Source of the DNA: JADCCX01 sp031431475
GTDB taxonomy: Bacteria > Pseudomonadota > Alphaproteobacteria > Rhizobiales > Beijerinckiaceae
Length of the DNA stretch: 64,000 bases
Reading direction: 5' to 3'
NCBI GenBank assembly: GCA_031431475.1
Contig: JANPDL010000006.1
Coordinates: 67,480 to 131,479, forward strand
Both the position numbers and the translations under genes were made by a program. The notes under the pieces were generated by a model. The model was not told the DNA's origin. It did no database searches and was given only the letters and a program-made list of their open reading frames with translations. This document shows, piece by piece, positions 33,626 through 42,428 of the stretch; the stretch's first letter is position 1; each line of letters begins with the position of its first letter.

Positions 33626-34719
33626 GGCTCAAACCCCTGCGAACGCCTGAGCAGCAGCCAAAGGAAGAACGGCGCACCGGTGGCTGCGGTGATGATGCCG
33701 ATAGGCAGCTCTGCCGGGGCAACGGCAAGGCGGGCAATCATGTCGGCCCCGATCAGCAACGCACCTCCGGCCAAGGCCGACAGCGGCAGGAGCAGCCGGT
33801 GATCCGGTCCGACCACGAGACGCAGCAGATGCGGCACGACAATACCGACGAAGCCGATAACACCCGCCGAGGCGACGCTGGCACCCACGGCCAGCGCCAC
33901 CAGCAGGATCGCTAGCCCCTTGATGCGCTGGACCGGAAGGCCGAGATGGAAAGCCTCCGCTTCGCCCAGCGCCAGCGCATTCATGCCTCGCGCCAGCAAA
34001 GGCACGGCCAGCAGCAGCGGCAGGATGATTGGCGCAATAGCAGTCACCTTGGTCCAGGTCGCGCCACCGAGACTGCCTAGCGACCAGAACGTGAGATCAC
34101 GCAGCTGGCGGTCATCGGAGATGTAGGCCAGCAGGCCGGTTGCGGCCCCCGCCAATGCACCAAGCGCCACACCGGCCAGAAGCATGGTGGATATCGATGT
34201 GCGCCCCTCGCGCGTGGCGATGGCGTAGAGCAGCAATGTCGAGACAAGCCCGCCCAGAAAGGCGGCCAGTGGCAATGCGGCAAATGGCATCTTGCCAATA
34301 AGGCCAGAGAGATAACGCTCTCCCAGCACGATCATGACTGCGGCGGCGAGGCCAGCACCGGCAGAGACACCAACAAGGCCCGGATCGGCCAGCGGATTGC
34401 GAAACAGGCCCTGCATTAGTGCGCCGGATACCGCGAGTGCCGCGCCGACCATGAAGCCCAGCATCAGGCGTGGCAGTCGGATATTCAGGATGACCAGCGC
34501 ATCGCGGCCTTGCAGGATCTGGCCATCACTCATGGCCTGCGCGACAAGTACTTTCAGCACATTTTCAGGCGGAATGGGCACGGCACCGATGCCAAGAGAC
34601 AGCACGGCCAGACCAATGGCAGCAAACGCCAACCCAAGCGTCACCTGCAGGGCTTCGTGCCTACGTCTGGAGACAAAGCTGTCCAGGCCATCCATGTCGA
34701 TTGATGACACTGCCGTCAT
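33622..34719 (-). CDS. hmuU: Haem ABC transporter permease
   Basis: A 365-residue FecCD-type permease with about ten hydrophobic helices. Recognisable parts are LNIRLPRLMLGFMVGAALAVSGALMQGLFRNPLADPGLVGVSAGAGL and the late GFVGIVVPHLLRLVVGPDH, a signature of iron-chelate permeases. It overlaps hmuT and hmuV by 4 bp each. The N-terminal 30 residues are a polar extension before the first helix. Confidence 0.94.
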   Translation of the reverse strand: MTAVSSIDMDGLDSFVSRRRHEALQVTLGLAFAAIGLAVLSLGIGAVPIPPENVLKVLVAQAMSDGQILQGRDALVILNIRLPRLMLGFMVGAALAVSGALMQGLFRNPLADPGLVGVSAGAGLAAAVMIVLGERYLSGLIGKMPFAALPLAAFLGGLVSTLLLYAIATREGRTSISTMLLAGVALGALAGAATGLLAYISDDRQLRDLTFWSLGSLGGATWTKVTAIAPIILPLLLAVPLLARGMNALALGEAEAFHLGLPVQRIKGLAILLVALAVGASVASAGVIGFVGIVVPHLLRLVVGPDHRLLLPLSALAGGALLIGADMIARLAVAPAELPIGIITAATGAPFFLWLLLRRSQGFEP

Positions 34720-35669
34720 GGCCTGGGCAATACACTGAGCTGCGCCGCTTTCTCGGGATAAAGTGCCTTCATCAGGTCATGCGCCGCATCTGCCGCGCGC
34801 GGCCCAAAGCCGAGCAGATACAATCCGTCCATGACGATCAGTGTACGACTGGCGGCGGCGGGCGTGGCGCTGAAAGCAGGAAGGGCAAAGACATCAGGTG
34901 TCGGTGTGGCAGGGTCGCCCCGGTTCATCATGAGAACCACGTCGGGGGCAGCCGCGATCACGGCCTCATCCGTCATTGGCTTGTAGCCTTCGATGGCGTT
35001 GGCGGCGTTGATGCCGCCTGCGAGCTTGATGATAGCATCGGCTGCGCTGTTCTGTCCGCCAACCATGGGACGTCCGTTCTGCAGGGCAAGCACGAACAGG
35101 ACACGTTTCGGCTTGTCGAGAGCAGTCCTCGCCTTGGCCAGCGCGTCAAATCTCGTCTGTATCGCAGCAGCAAGTTTGTCCGCCTCCGGCTTCGCGCCCG
35201 TCAGCCTGCCAACCTCGCGCACCTTGGCGATGACACCCGCGGCGCTTTGATCATCCGGCGTCTGGACGATCCGCACACCCGCTTCGCTGATCAGCTTCAG
35301 CGTATCGGGTGGACCGGCATTGGGGATGGTGACCACCAGAGTCGGCCTGAGTGACAGCACTCCCTCTGCGGACAAAGCCCGGACATAGCCGACATTGGGC
35401 TTGTCCTTGAGTGCGGACGCCGGGAAGAGGCTGGTCGTATCGACACCGACAATGCGGTCCTGCAAGCCGAGCGCATAGAGAATTTCAGTAACAGCGCCAC
35501 CAGCCGCGACGATCCGCTCGGATGAAGGAGTCTGCGCTTTGGCAGCAGGCACACATTGCGTCAGCACCAGCGCCATGGCCAGACCACCGACGGCTGCTCC
35601 AAGCGATGCGATGCCAACCCGCGGTCGGGATTTGCTGTCTTGCGATTGGTTCATCAGGTCTCTCATCAT
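34716..35669 (-). CDS. hmuT: Periplasmic haem-binding protein
   Basis: A 317-residue type III binding protein that hands haem to HmuUV. The signal peptide (VGIASLGAAVGGLAMALVLTQC) is followed by RIVAAGGAVTEILYALGLQDRIVGVD, with the Tyr that usually ligates haem nearby, and LSLRPTLVVT. A Cys at the end of the hydrophobic part (TQCVP) is not in a clear lipobox. It overlaps hemP and hmuU by 4 bp. Confidence 0.92.
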   Translation of the reverse strand: MMRDLMNQSQDSKSRPRVGIASLGAAVGGLAMALVLTQCVPAAKAQTPSSERIVAAGGAVTEILYALGLQDRIVGVDTTSLFPASALKDKPNVGYVRALSAEGVLSLRPTLVVTIPNAGPPDTLKLISEAGVRIVQTPDDQSAAGVIAKVREVGRLTGAKPEADKLAAAIQTRFDALAKARTALDKPKRVLFVLALQNGRPMVGGQNSAADAIIKLAGGINAANAIEGYKPMTDEAVIAAAPDVVLMMNRGDPATPTPDVFALPAFSATPAAASRTLIVMDGLYLLGFGPRAADAAHDLMKALYPEKAAQLSVLPRP

Positions 35670-35884
35670 TTGGTCAGGATCAGCTTGTCTTTGGCAGTAA
35701 TGCGCAGCCGGTAAGGCTCGCCGTCGAGCATGAGAATTGCCTCACGGGCCCCATTCAGCAGCGCACGGACATCGACCGGTGCACGGTCACCGATTTCGGC
35801 GGGGCCCTGGAGAGCCAGGCCCTGCCCACTCGGCAGGAGGAACACCGGATCATTCGGAGTCTTGATTTCACGTCGCTCTGTCAT
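35666..35884 (-). CDS. hemP: Hemin uptake protein HemP/HmuP
   Basis: A 72-residue HemP family protein with the C-terminal signature LLNGAREAILMLDGEPYRLRITAKDKLILTK. HmuP in rhizobia is needed for expression of the haem receptor. It heads the hemP-hmuTUV operon, divergent from the receptor gene. A GTG two codons earlier (35890) is an alternative start. Confidence 0.9.
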   Translation of the reverse strand: MTERREIKTPNDPVFLLPSGQGLALQGPAEIGDRAPVDVRALLNGAREAILMLDGEPYRLRITAKDKLILTK

Positions 35885-35890
35885 CGCCAC

Positions 35891-35907
35891 TTTTTCATTA
35901 TTCTAAT
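35891..35907. promoter_or_regulatory. Possible Irr/iron-control box upstream of hemP
   Basis: TTTTTCA-TTA-TTCTAAT resembles the TTTAGAA-NNN-TTCTAAA pattern in its right half only. It abuts the hemP start in the divergent haem promoter region. Weak, since it may overlap the leader rather than the promoter. Confidence 0.3.
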
Positions 35908-36088
35908 TCTCAAGTGTCTGAGATCATTGTTGAAATTAACTCATAACATTCTTGACGCAGCTAGTCTGCTTTACTAACAAAGGTCAAGTCGCTGGATAAC
36001 CAGCGGCAAAAATCGCCAGCCAGCCCCACGGGACAGCAGAATTGCTCCCGCGCCAGCCAGCCAAAAATCAAACCGTTTGGGGCTTCAG

Positions 36089-38209
36089 ATGAATCGTGCG
36101 TCGAGAGATAGATTGAGAGATACGGGCCTTTATGGAACGGTCCTGGGGACAACTGTGTTGCTTCTGGCATTGATGGCAGGATTATCGGTGGCACAGGCGC
36201 AGCAGCAATCCGCTCCGAGATCGCCGCAACTGCCAGCGCTGGCAAATCCCGCTGAAACACCGCTCGACGAAATCACCGTGACCGCAAGCCGCCGCGAGGA
36301 GCGCGCCATTGATGCGCTGGGCAGCGTCAGCGTGACGACGCGGCAGGAGATCCGCCAGCAGCAGCCGCAGCGATTGGGCACGATCATTTCGCAGGCACCG
36401 GGTGTCAACACCAACGAAAATCCCAATGATCCTGCGACTGCGATCAACATCCGTGGCCTGCAGGATTTTGGACGCGTCGCAGTGACGGTTGACGGCGCAC
36501 GCCAGAACTTCCAGCGCTCGGGTCACAACGCCAATGGCGCGTTCTTCCTTGATCCAGCCTTTGTGCGCACGATCGATATCACACGCGGACCGGTTGCCAA
36601 TGTCTATGGCTCCGGTGCCATCGGTGGCGTGGTGTCGTTCGAGACGCTCAACCCCAGTGACATCCTTAGGCCGGGCGAAAGGGCAGCCACTGAGCTTGGT
36701 GGGACCTATCTCATCGGGCGTCAGTCCGGGTTCAACGGCACAGCCTTTGGTGCGGTCCGCCCGACGGACTGGGCAGAGGGATTGATCGGTGTGTCTTATC
36801 GCAACCCCGGCAATTACCGCGACGGTGCAGGCCTGCTGATCCGTGATACGGAGCAGGAGATGCGCTCCGGCATCGCCAAGCTGGTGCTGAACCCGGCCGA
36901 GGGCCATCAGATCAAGCTGGGCGGTCAGTTCCAGAAGTATGACTTCACCAACGGCGTCGGAACCAGCACCGCGCCGCGCCGGGACAACCAGGTCACCACG
37001 AGCAATTTTTTCGCGAAGTACACGTTTTCGCGGCCGGACAATCCGTGGGTGAATCTCAGCGCCTCGGTCTATCAGACCTCGACCTTCACGGACCAGACGC
37101 GCGTCAGCGGAACAGCGGCGCAGTTTGGCCAAAGCCGCTTCTTCAAGATCAAAACGACTGGCTTTGACATCAGCAACACCACCAAATTCGATCTGGGTGG
37201 CCCAACGCTGGCGCTGACCTACGGCGGCGACTGGTTCGAGGACCGCGTGCGCACCGGCGACGTCTTCAGCAACGGTGACGAACTGACACCATCGGGCAAA
37301 CGCGTAGTTTCAGGAGCATTCGCCCAGGCTCATCTGAAATGGTCCATGCTCGATGTCATCGGGGCGCTTCGCTATGATCATTACGAACTGAGCAGTGCGA
37401 CGCGTTCGTCATCGGGATCGAAGCTCTCCCCCAAGATCACCATCGGCATCACGCCTATTGACGGGTTCCAGATCTACGGAACCTATGCCGAGGGATATCG
37501 CGCACCTGCTATTACTGAAACATTGGTCGAGGGCTTCCATCCGGCACCCGCCAATTTCCGCTTCATTCCCAATCCCAACCTGCGCTCCGAAGTCGGCCAG
37601 ACAATCGAGGCCGGATTCAATCTCAAGTACAATGATGTCTTCGTGAAGGGTGACAAGCTGCGCGGCAAGTTCGCCATATTCCAGAACGATGTGAAGGACT
37701 TCATCGATGGCATCTACAGCGATCCGGCAGGCACCTGTGGTGCGCCATTCCCTGGGGCCTGTGCAAATGCCTCCTTCGTCTACAACAATATTGCCAACGC
37801 GCGTCTCACAGGCGTCGAAGGTGAACTGACCTATGATGCGCGTACATGGTTTGCCAGCGTCTCAGTTTCGTCAATCCGGGGCGACAACCGCACCAACGGG
37901 CAGCCGCTGACATCCATCTATCCCGACAAGATCAGCTTCGGTGCCGGCCTGCGTTTCCTCGACGAAAAACTGACGATCTCTGGCAAGGTGACGCTGGTGG
38001 ACGAGCAGAAGCGCGTGCCGACAGGCTCGCCCACGAGCAAGGCCTATGCGCTGATCGACCTCTCGGCCAATTACCAGATCACGCCTGAAGCACGCGCTTT
38101 CGTGACGCTCGAGAATGTCGGGGACGTGCGCTACCAGCGCTACCGCGACGGCGACAAAAGCCCCGGCTTTGTCGGCAAGCTGGGCTTCACCACCCGCTTC
38201 GGGACCTGA
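36089..38209 (+). CDS. TonB-dependent haem/haemoglobin receptor
   Basis: A 706-residue outer-membrane receptor. After a signal peptide (LLLALMAGLSVAQA) comes a TonB box, LDEITVTA (about 59-66), the plug, and the barrel ending in a terminal Phe-rich strand (GKLGFTTRFGT). Haem-receptor marks are present: EGYRAPA and NPNLRSE with a His between (EGFHPAP). The ATG at 36089 is preferred over a TTG four codons earlier. It faces hemP across a 204-bp promoter region and is followed by tonB after 8 bp. It equals BhuR/HmuR/ShmR of rhizobia. Confidence 0.92.
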   Translation: MNRASRDRLRDTGLYGTVLGTTVLLLALMAGLSVAQAQQQSAPRSPQLPALANPAETPLDEITVTASRREERAIDALGSVSVTTRQEIRQQQPQRLGTIISQAPGVNTNENPNDPATAINIRGLQDFGRVAVTVDGARQNFQRSGHNANGAFFLDPAFVRTIDITRGPVANVYGSGAIGGVVSFETLNPSDILRPGERAATELGGTYLIGRQSGFNGTAFGAVRPTDWAEGLIGVSYRNPGNYRDGAGLLIRDTEQEMRSGIAKLVLNPAEGHQIKLGGQFQKYDFTNGVGTSTAPRRDNQVTTSNFFAKYTFSRPDNPWVNLSASVYQTSTFTDQTRVSGTAAQFGQSRFFKIKTTGFDISNTTKFDLGGPTLALTYGGDWFEDRVRTGDVFSNGDELTPSGKRVVSGAFAQAHLKWSMLDVIGALRYDHYELSSATRSSSGSKLSPKITIGITPIDGFQIYGTYAEGYRAPAITETLVEGFHPAPANFRFIPNPNLRSEVGQTIEAGFNLKYNDVFVKGDKLRGKFAIFQNDVKDFIDGIYSDPAGTCGAPFPGACANASFVYNNIANARLTGVEGELTYDARTWFASVSVSSIRGDNRTNGQPLTSIYPDKISFGAGLRFLDEKLTISGKVTLVDEQKRVPTGSPTSKAYALIDLSANYQITPEARAFVTLENVGDVRYQRYRDGDKSPGFVGKLGFTTRFGT

Positions 38210-38217
38210 GCAGGGCT

Positions 38218-39465
38218 ATGGCCAACGCGCGGCGCAAACCAGATGAGGAGCCGGATGTCCGCTCGACAGCGGGCTCCCGGCTGGCGCGCGAACGGATGAT
38301 GGCGGTGGTGTCTGTGCCGGAACTGACTTCGTCGCTGGAAGCACCATGCATCGTGCTGCCAATGCGCTCCTCCGGAAGGTTGCTGAAGTTGGAATCAGCG
38401 CCCTACTGGCTGAAAACAGCAAAGCCCGAACCAGAGCTGCGTTTTTCCGGAACGACCAATGACGCAGTCGGGCACAGATACCCTTCGCGCACGATGATGT
38501 TGTCGGCCCTTGTCCATGCAGCGCTTCTGGCGGTGGCGCTGCTTGCCTTTCCCAAAGCTGCCGAGTTCCCTGAAGGCGGGGAAACCGCCATTCCGGTCGA
38601 GATGGTGATCGTCGCACCCGACAGCATGGATGTGGCGGCTGCGGAAAGTGGCGCAAAGCCGGAGGCGGTTGACGTCAGCATTCCGCTGCCGGAGCAGGCG
38701 ACCGAGGCGGTCATCATTCCACTTCCGGATGTCGCGGTTCTGCCACCTGATGAAGCTCCCCCGGTCAGGATCGGGATACCTGAACCACCGGCTCCGCTTG
38801 TGCAGCAGGCAGAACCGCTGCCTCCAGAGCCTGCTGATCCAGATGGCATACTCCAACCCCAGATTGCGCCAGCCGAACTTCCCATCCCGCCAAAGCCACG
38901 CCCGGTTGTGGATCAGGACCGCATCAGGCGCGACGCTTTGGCCGCAAGGGAGGTTCGCCGCCAGGAACAGTTGCAGGAAAAACGGGAAGAACAGCGGGAA
39001 GCGCAACGGCAGGCCCAGATCGCCGAGCGCCGCAAACAGCAGGCGCAGCCTGCGCCATCTCCGCAGCGGACAGCTGGACAGGGACGGGGCGAAACAGGCG
39101 CCGGCGCGGAGCAGAAAACCCGGCAGGCACGCCAGGCCGGTGGGGGCGCACAAGGTGCGAGTGCTTCAGCAGGAACCGCCGAGATCGCCAGCTACCGCTC
39201 GCGCATCCTTGCCCATCTCGCCCGTTACAAAACCTATCCGGAATCCGCTCAGGACGCAGGCATTCAGGGCCGCGCCACAGTGAGTTTCACGATCACGCGG
39301 TCTGGCGGTGTTGCATCCGCTTCGCTCGCAGGATCATCCGGCGCGGGCATTCTCGATCAGGCGACGCTTGCCATGGTGCGCCGTGCACAGCCTTTCCCGG
39401 CCATGCCTGCTGGCGGGCCAGCCTCCATGAGCTTCACAGCGGTGATCCGGTATGACCTTCGGTGA
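38218..39465 (+). CDS. tonB: Energy transducer TonB
   Basis: A 415-residue TonB. The membrane anchor is at about 93-113 (MMLSALVHAALLAVALLAF). A Pro/Glu-rich spacer (EAPPVRIGIPEPPAPL) and an Arg/Gln/Glu coiled region (EVRRQEQLQEKREEQREAQ) follow. The C-terminal domain has YKTYPESAQDAGIQGRATVSFTITRSG. About 92 residues precede the anchor, which is long for TonB. The ATG with GAGCAGGG upstream sits 8 bp after the receptor stop, so receptor and transducer are co-expressed. Confidence 0.9.
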   Translation: MANARRKPDEEPDVRSTAGSRLARERMMAVVSVPELTSSLEAPCIVLPMRSSGRLLKLESAPYWLKTAKPEPELRFSGTTNDAVGHRYPSRTMMLSALVHAALLAVALLAFPKAAEFPEGGETAIPVEMVIVAPDSMDVAAAESGAKPEAVDVSIPLPEQATEAVIIPLPDVAVLPPDEAPPVRIGIPEPPAPLVQQAEPLPPEPADPDGILQPQIAPAELPIPPKPRPVVDQDRIRRDALAAREVRRQEQLQEKREEQREAQRQAQIAERRKQQAQPAPSPQRTAGQGRGETGAGAEQKTRQARQAGGGAQGASASAGTAEIASYRSRILAHLARYKTYPESAQDAGIQGRATVSFTITRSGGVASASLAGSSGAGILDQATLAMVRRAQPFPAMPAGGPASMSFTAVIRYDLR

Positions 39466-39865
39466 CTACGACCCTCATGAACACGGCACGCGCACGGTTC
39501 CGTGCCTGCCATCGCGCGATCTCAAGCGGACGGCAGTCTTCTTCGACGGCCTCGGATTCAGGACCGTGCTGATTGATCATGGCGATGGCTATCTCATCAT
39601 CCGCAAGGAGTGGGTCGAGATCCATTTCTATCCCGACAAGGCGCTCGATCCGCTGACGACGGCGCAGAGTTGCTACATCCGTCTCGCGAACGTTGACCAT
39701 GCGGTTTCTTCCATGGCCGGAAAGCTGCCGACAAGCGGGTTTCCGCGCCTGCAGCTGCCGGTGAACAGGGAATGGGGCCTGCGGGAAGCCTATCTGTTCG
39801 ATCCTGACAACAACCTCATCAAGATCGGTTCGCCGATCTCTCCTGACTATCCAAAAACCACATGA
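39452..39865 (+). CDS. Glyoxalase/bleomycin-resistance family protein
   Basis: A 137-residue VOC-fold protein with two beta-alpha-beta-beta-beta halves: VPCLPSRDLKRTAVFFDGLGFRTVL and the C-terminal REAYLFDPDNNLIKIGSP. It resembles bleomycin-binding proteins of the Ble type. It overlaps tonB by 14 bp, which puts it in the haem operon. Its role there is unknown; similar genes recur in rhizobial haem loci (family knowledge). Confidence 0.75.
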   Translation: MTFGDYDPHEHGTRTVPCLPSRDLKRTAVFFDGLGFRTVLIDHGDGYLIIRKEWVEIHFYPDKALDPLTTAQSCYIRLANVDHAVSSMAGKLPTSGFPRLQLPVNREWGLREAYLFDPDNNLIKIGSPISPDYPKTT

Positions 39866-39915
39866 CTTGAACTTCAATCAGGCCAGCCCAACCGCCAGCA
39901 AAAGGAAACTGCCCC

Positions 39916-40263
39916 ATGTATATCGCCATGAACCGCTTCAAGGTCTTCAAAGGAGAGGAGCCCGCTTTCGAGGCCGTCTGGGCCTCGCGCAAGACACGCC
40001 TCGACGAGATGCCAGGCTACATCGCCTTTCATCTCCTCAAGGGGCCTGAGCGCGATGACCATACACTCTATTCCAGCCACACGACCTGGGCGACGAAGGC
40101 TGATTTCACGGTCTGGACGCAGTCCGAGCAATTCAGGGAATCGCACCGCACCGCCGGTGTGCCGCGTCCGCGCCCGATGTTTCAGGGACATCCCGAGTTC
40201 GAGGGATTTGAGGCGGTGCTGTCGGAATCCAACCGTCACCAGCAAATGCAGGCCGCAGAATAG
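39916..40263 (+). CDS. hmuQ: Haem-degrading monooxygenase, IsdG/HmuQ type
   Basis: A 115-residue ABM-fold enzyme that opens haem and frees iron. Residues matching the IsdG catalytic set are at the expected places: Asn6 (AMNRF), Trp67 (FTVWTQ) and His77 (RESHR). The KGPERDDHTLYSSHTTW block is typical of rhizobial HmuQ/HmuD. AAAGGA lies upstream of the ATG. It is followed after 9 bp by hutX. Confidence 0.88.
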   Translation: MYIAMNRFKVFKGEEPAFEAVWASRKTRLDEMPGYIAFHLLKGPERDDHTLYSSHTTWATKADFTVWTQSEQFRESHRTAGVPRPRPMFQGHPEFEGFEAVLSESNRHQQMQAAE

Positions 40264-40272
40264 GAGTTGCCC

Positions 40273-40833
40273 ATGTCCGCCCTTCAGCTTGTCTCGCCAA
40301 CGACAGCCTTCCCTGTCTCAAACGATCACCGCCGGATCATCGCTGACGCCCTGGTGGCCAAGCCTGACGGTGTGGTGGAACAGATCGCCCGTGAATGCGG
40401 TGTGCCGAGTCAGGCTGTTCTGGAGGCCTTGCCCGCAGAGCAGCGCATCTTCGTGCCCGCGAACAGCTTTGAGAACCTGTGGTCCAGCCTGACAGGCTGG
40501 GGAGAAGTGCTGTTCATCGTCCATACCGCCGATATTGTGCTGGAATGTGTTGGCTCACTGCCAAACGGTTCCTTCGGCCATGGCTATTTCAACATCCATG
40601 GCGACAGCCCCATCGGCGGGCACATCAGGGCGGCCAATTGCCGCGCCATCTACATCGTTGACCGGCCCTTTCACGGTCGGCGCTCGTGCTCCGTGCAGTT
40701 CTACAACGGCGAGGGCGAGGCGATGTTCAAGGTGTTCGTGCGCCGCGACAAGGCGCGGGAACTGATCCCGAAACAGCTCGTGCTGTTTGACCAGCTGAAA
40801 CATGATTTTGCCAGCGGGGAGGCTGTCTCATGA
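40273..40833 (+). CDS. hutX: Cytosolic haem carrier HutX
   Basis: A 186-residue member of the HutX/ChuX family, which binds incoming haem and passes it to the degrading enzyme. Family parts are ENLWSSLTGWGEVLFIVHTADIVLECVGSLPNGSFGHGYFNIHG and the GHIRAANCRAIYIVDRPFHGR motif with candidate haem ligands. The ATG at 40273 has AGGAG 7 bases upstream. It overlaps the next gene by 4 bp. Confidence 0.9.
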   Translation: MSALQLVSPTTAFPVSNDHRRIIADALVAKPDGVVEQIARECGVPSQAVLEALPAEQRIFVPANSFENLWSSLTGWGEVLFIVHTADIVLECVGSLPNGSFGHGYFNIHGDSPIGGHIRAANCRAIYIVDRPFHGRRSCSVQFYNGEGEAMFKVFVRRDKARELIPKQLVLFDQLKHDFASGEAVS

Positions 40834-41426
40834 TCCGCCGCAAGACACCCGACAAGGCGCGCGATTTGACCATGCGCCGTAGCGGTGCTGCCGAGCCGCA
40901 GGGTCCTGAAGCGGAAATAGACGATACGCAGCAGCAAGAAGGCTGCGGCTGTGCGGGGGCAGGCCTTCCCCTGCTCGCCGAAATCTGCGAAACCGCCGAT
41001 GACATTCTGGCGATGTGTGTGCTGCGCTTTGTTCTGGCCGGTTATTGTCACAACCGTGCGCAGTGTTTCGATGCCGCTGTCGATGCGGCCGCAGCAGTTC
41101 ACGGTGAGCAGTACGGGTTGACTCTCATGACCCGCGCGATGGCTGTTGTCCGCGCGCTGAGATCGGAGCGTAACGGTGATTTCCGCTATCTGCCCGCCAA
41201 TTGCTGCCGCATATCCGAGGATGAGCAGGAACTCGTCGCCGCCATGATTGCGGTCCGCAGCGAGAATCCGCTCACCATGGCGGATGCCATTACATCTCTT
41301 GGCCGCAGCGAGCACGCACCGCGCATCATGCAGGCGGTCTGGGCCTTCTCGATGACGGCGCATACGCTGCCGGATGTGATCGCCGCTGCCGTCAGGCTTG
41401 CACCAGACCGCTCCACCTTTCACTGA
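40830..41426 (+). CDS. Uncharacterised Cys-rich protein of the haem operon
   Basis: I do not recognise this 198-residue protein. It has a basic, polar first 30 residues, then QQEGCGCAGAGLP (Cys-x-Cys near 39-41), further Cys in ICETADDILAMC, AGYCHNRAQC and ANCCRI, and an otherwise helical, soluble C-terminal half. The pattern suggests metal or haem binding, which is inference. The start overlaps hutX by 4 bp, so it is translationally coupled to the haem carrier. No signal peptide or membrane segment is visible. Confidence 0.75.
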   Translation: MIRRKTPDKARDLTMRRSGAAEPQGPEAEIDDTQQQEGCGCAGAGLPLLAEICETADDILAMCVLRFVLAGYCHNRAQCFDAAVDAAAAVHGEQYGLTLMTRAMAVVRALRSERNGDFRYLPANCCRISEDEQELVAAMIAVRSENPLTMADAITSLGRSEHAPRIMQAVWAFSMTAHTLPDVIAAAVRLAPDRSTFH

Positions 41427-41534
41427 ATGACCAGCGACAGCGGCATATCTTGTCCTGGAGGGGCTCGCATTGCCGTCACCCTAAACTTGACTCAACGCAT
41501 CGACTTATTCTAAGTTATTGTTAAGGCGTTAGTT

Positions 41535-41549
41535 TTTAGGAATTCTAAA
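41535..41549. promoter_or_regulatory. Candidate Irr/iron-responsive box at irr
   Basis: TTTAGGA-A-TTCTAAA is a near-perfect inverted repeat (six of seven pairs) that ends 5 bases before the irr ATG. The halves match TTTAGAA/TTCTAAA of iron-control elements, but the spacer is one base rather than three. It may mediate autoregulation. Confidence 0.45.
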
Positions 41550-41554
41550 CTGCG

Positions 41555-42094
41555 ATGACCAACAATCCAGATCATCATTTGCCGGTTGCAGCCCTTTCGG
41601 ACGCAGAAATGCAGCAGGCTGTGTCACAGGTGTTTCGCAATGCTCCTGCCACTTCGGGCTGTCCCATGAGCAATGTGAAGGCGAAACTGCGCGATGCAGG
41701 TCTTCGCCCGACACGCCAGCGCATCATGCTGGGCTGGATGCTGTTTGCCAAAGGCCATCGCCATGTTTCGGCGGAAGCCCTTTTCGAGGAAGCGGCACGG
41801 GCGCGCGCATCGCTTTCCCTCGCCACTGTCTACAATACGTTGCGCCAGTTCTCCGATTCAGGCCTGATCCGTCAGGTGCATGTGGGGGCTGGAAAGGCCT
41901 ATTTCGACACGAATACGGGTGAGCATCACCATTTCGTCGTGGAAGGCGAAGACGAGGTCTTCGATGTCGAGGACGAACCGGTGCAGATCGGTGCGCTGCC
42001 AAAGGCACCGCCCGGCTTTGCCATCGCAGGTGTCGATGTCATCGTCAGGCTTCGGCGGCTTGATCCGCACAGCGCTCCGGATGACGCCACATGA
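41555..42094 (+). CDS. irr: Iron-responsive Fur-family regulator Irr
   Basis: A 179-residue Fur superfamily protein. The DNA-binding part reads AGLRPTRQRIMLGWMLFAKGHRHVSAEALFEEA and SLATVYNTLRQFSDSGLIRQV; the metal region holds GEHHHFVVEGE. A Cys-Pro pair (GCP at 35-37) before the winged helix is the haem-regulatory motif of Irr, linking stability to haem. This motif and the neighbouring bfd/bfr separate it from Fur proper. It forms an overlapping pair with bfd (4 bp). Confidence 0.92.
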   Translation: MTNNPDHHLPVAALSDAEMQQAVSQVFRNAPATSGCPMSNVKAKLRDAGLRPTRQRIMLGWMLFAKGHRHVSAEALFEEAARARASLSLATVYNTLRQFSDSGLIRQVHVGAGKAYFDTNTGEHHHFVVEGEDEVFDVEDEPVQIGALPKAPPGFAIAGVDVIVRLRRLDPHSAPDDAT

Positions 42095-42363
42095 TCGTCT
42101 GCCACTGCAATGTGCTGAGCGACAAGCAGATTCTCGCCACTCTGGCTGATGAAGCGTTGTCGATGCCTCGCTCGCCCGTTCAGGTCTATAAATGTCTGGG
42201 ATGCTCACCCAATTGCGGACGCTGCCTGACGGCTGTCCGTGCCCTGTTGCAGGAAGCGCGCGCCAGCAGCGCCTGCGCTGTGGGCTGCGCAATCTGCCCG
42301 GCCCAGCACGCCCATATTGCCAACGACGATATCCAAAGATTTGCGCTCGTCGCTGCGGAGTAA
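42091..42363 (+). CDS. bfd: Bacterioferritin-associated ferredoxin
   Basis: A 90-residue [2Fe-2S] protein that reduces the bacterioferritin core to release iron. Cluster Cys are in MIVCHCNVLSD (C-x-C at 4 and 6) and CLGCSPNCGRC further on, as in Bfd. The C-terminal tail is longer than usual and carries four more Cys (SACAVGCAICPA), which is unusual. It overlaps irr by 4 bp. Confidence 0.9.
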   Translation: MIVCHCNVLSDKQILATLADEALSMPRSPVQVYKCLGCSPNCGRCLTAVRALLQEARASSACAVGCAICPAQHAHIANDDIQRFALVAAE

Positions 42364-42428
42364 GCAGGCCATTACCGTCCTTTCAGCAAAAGCGTGACGC
42401 TTGATCCTTCCCATGAACCTTGATCTTT

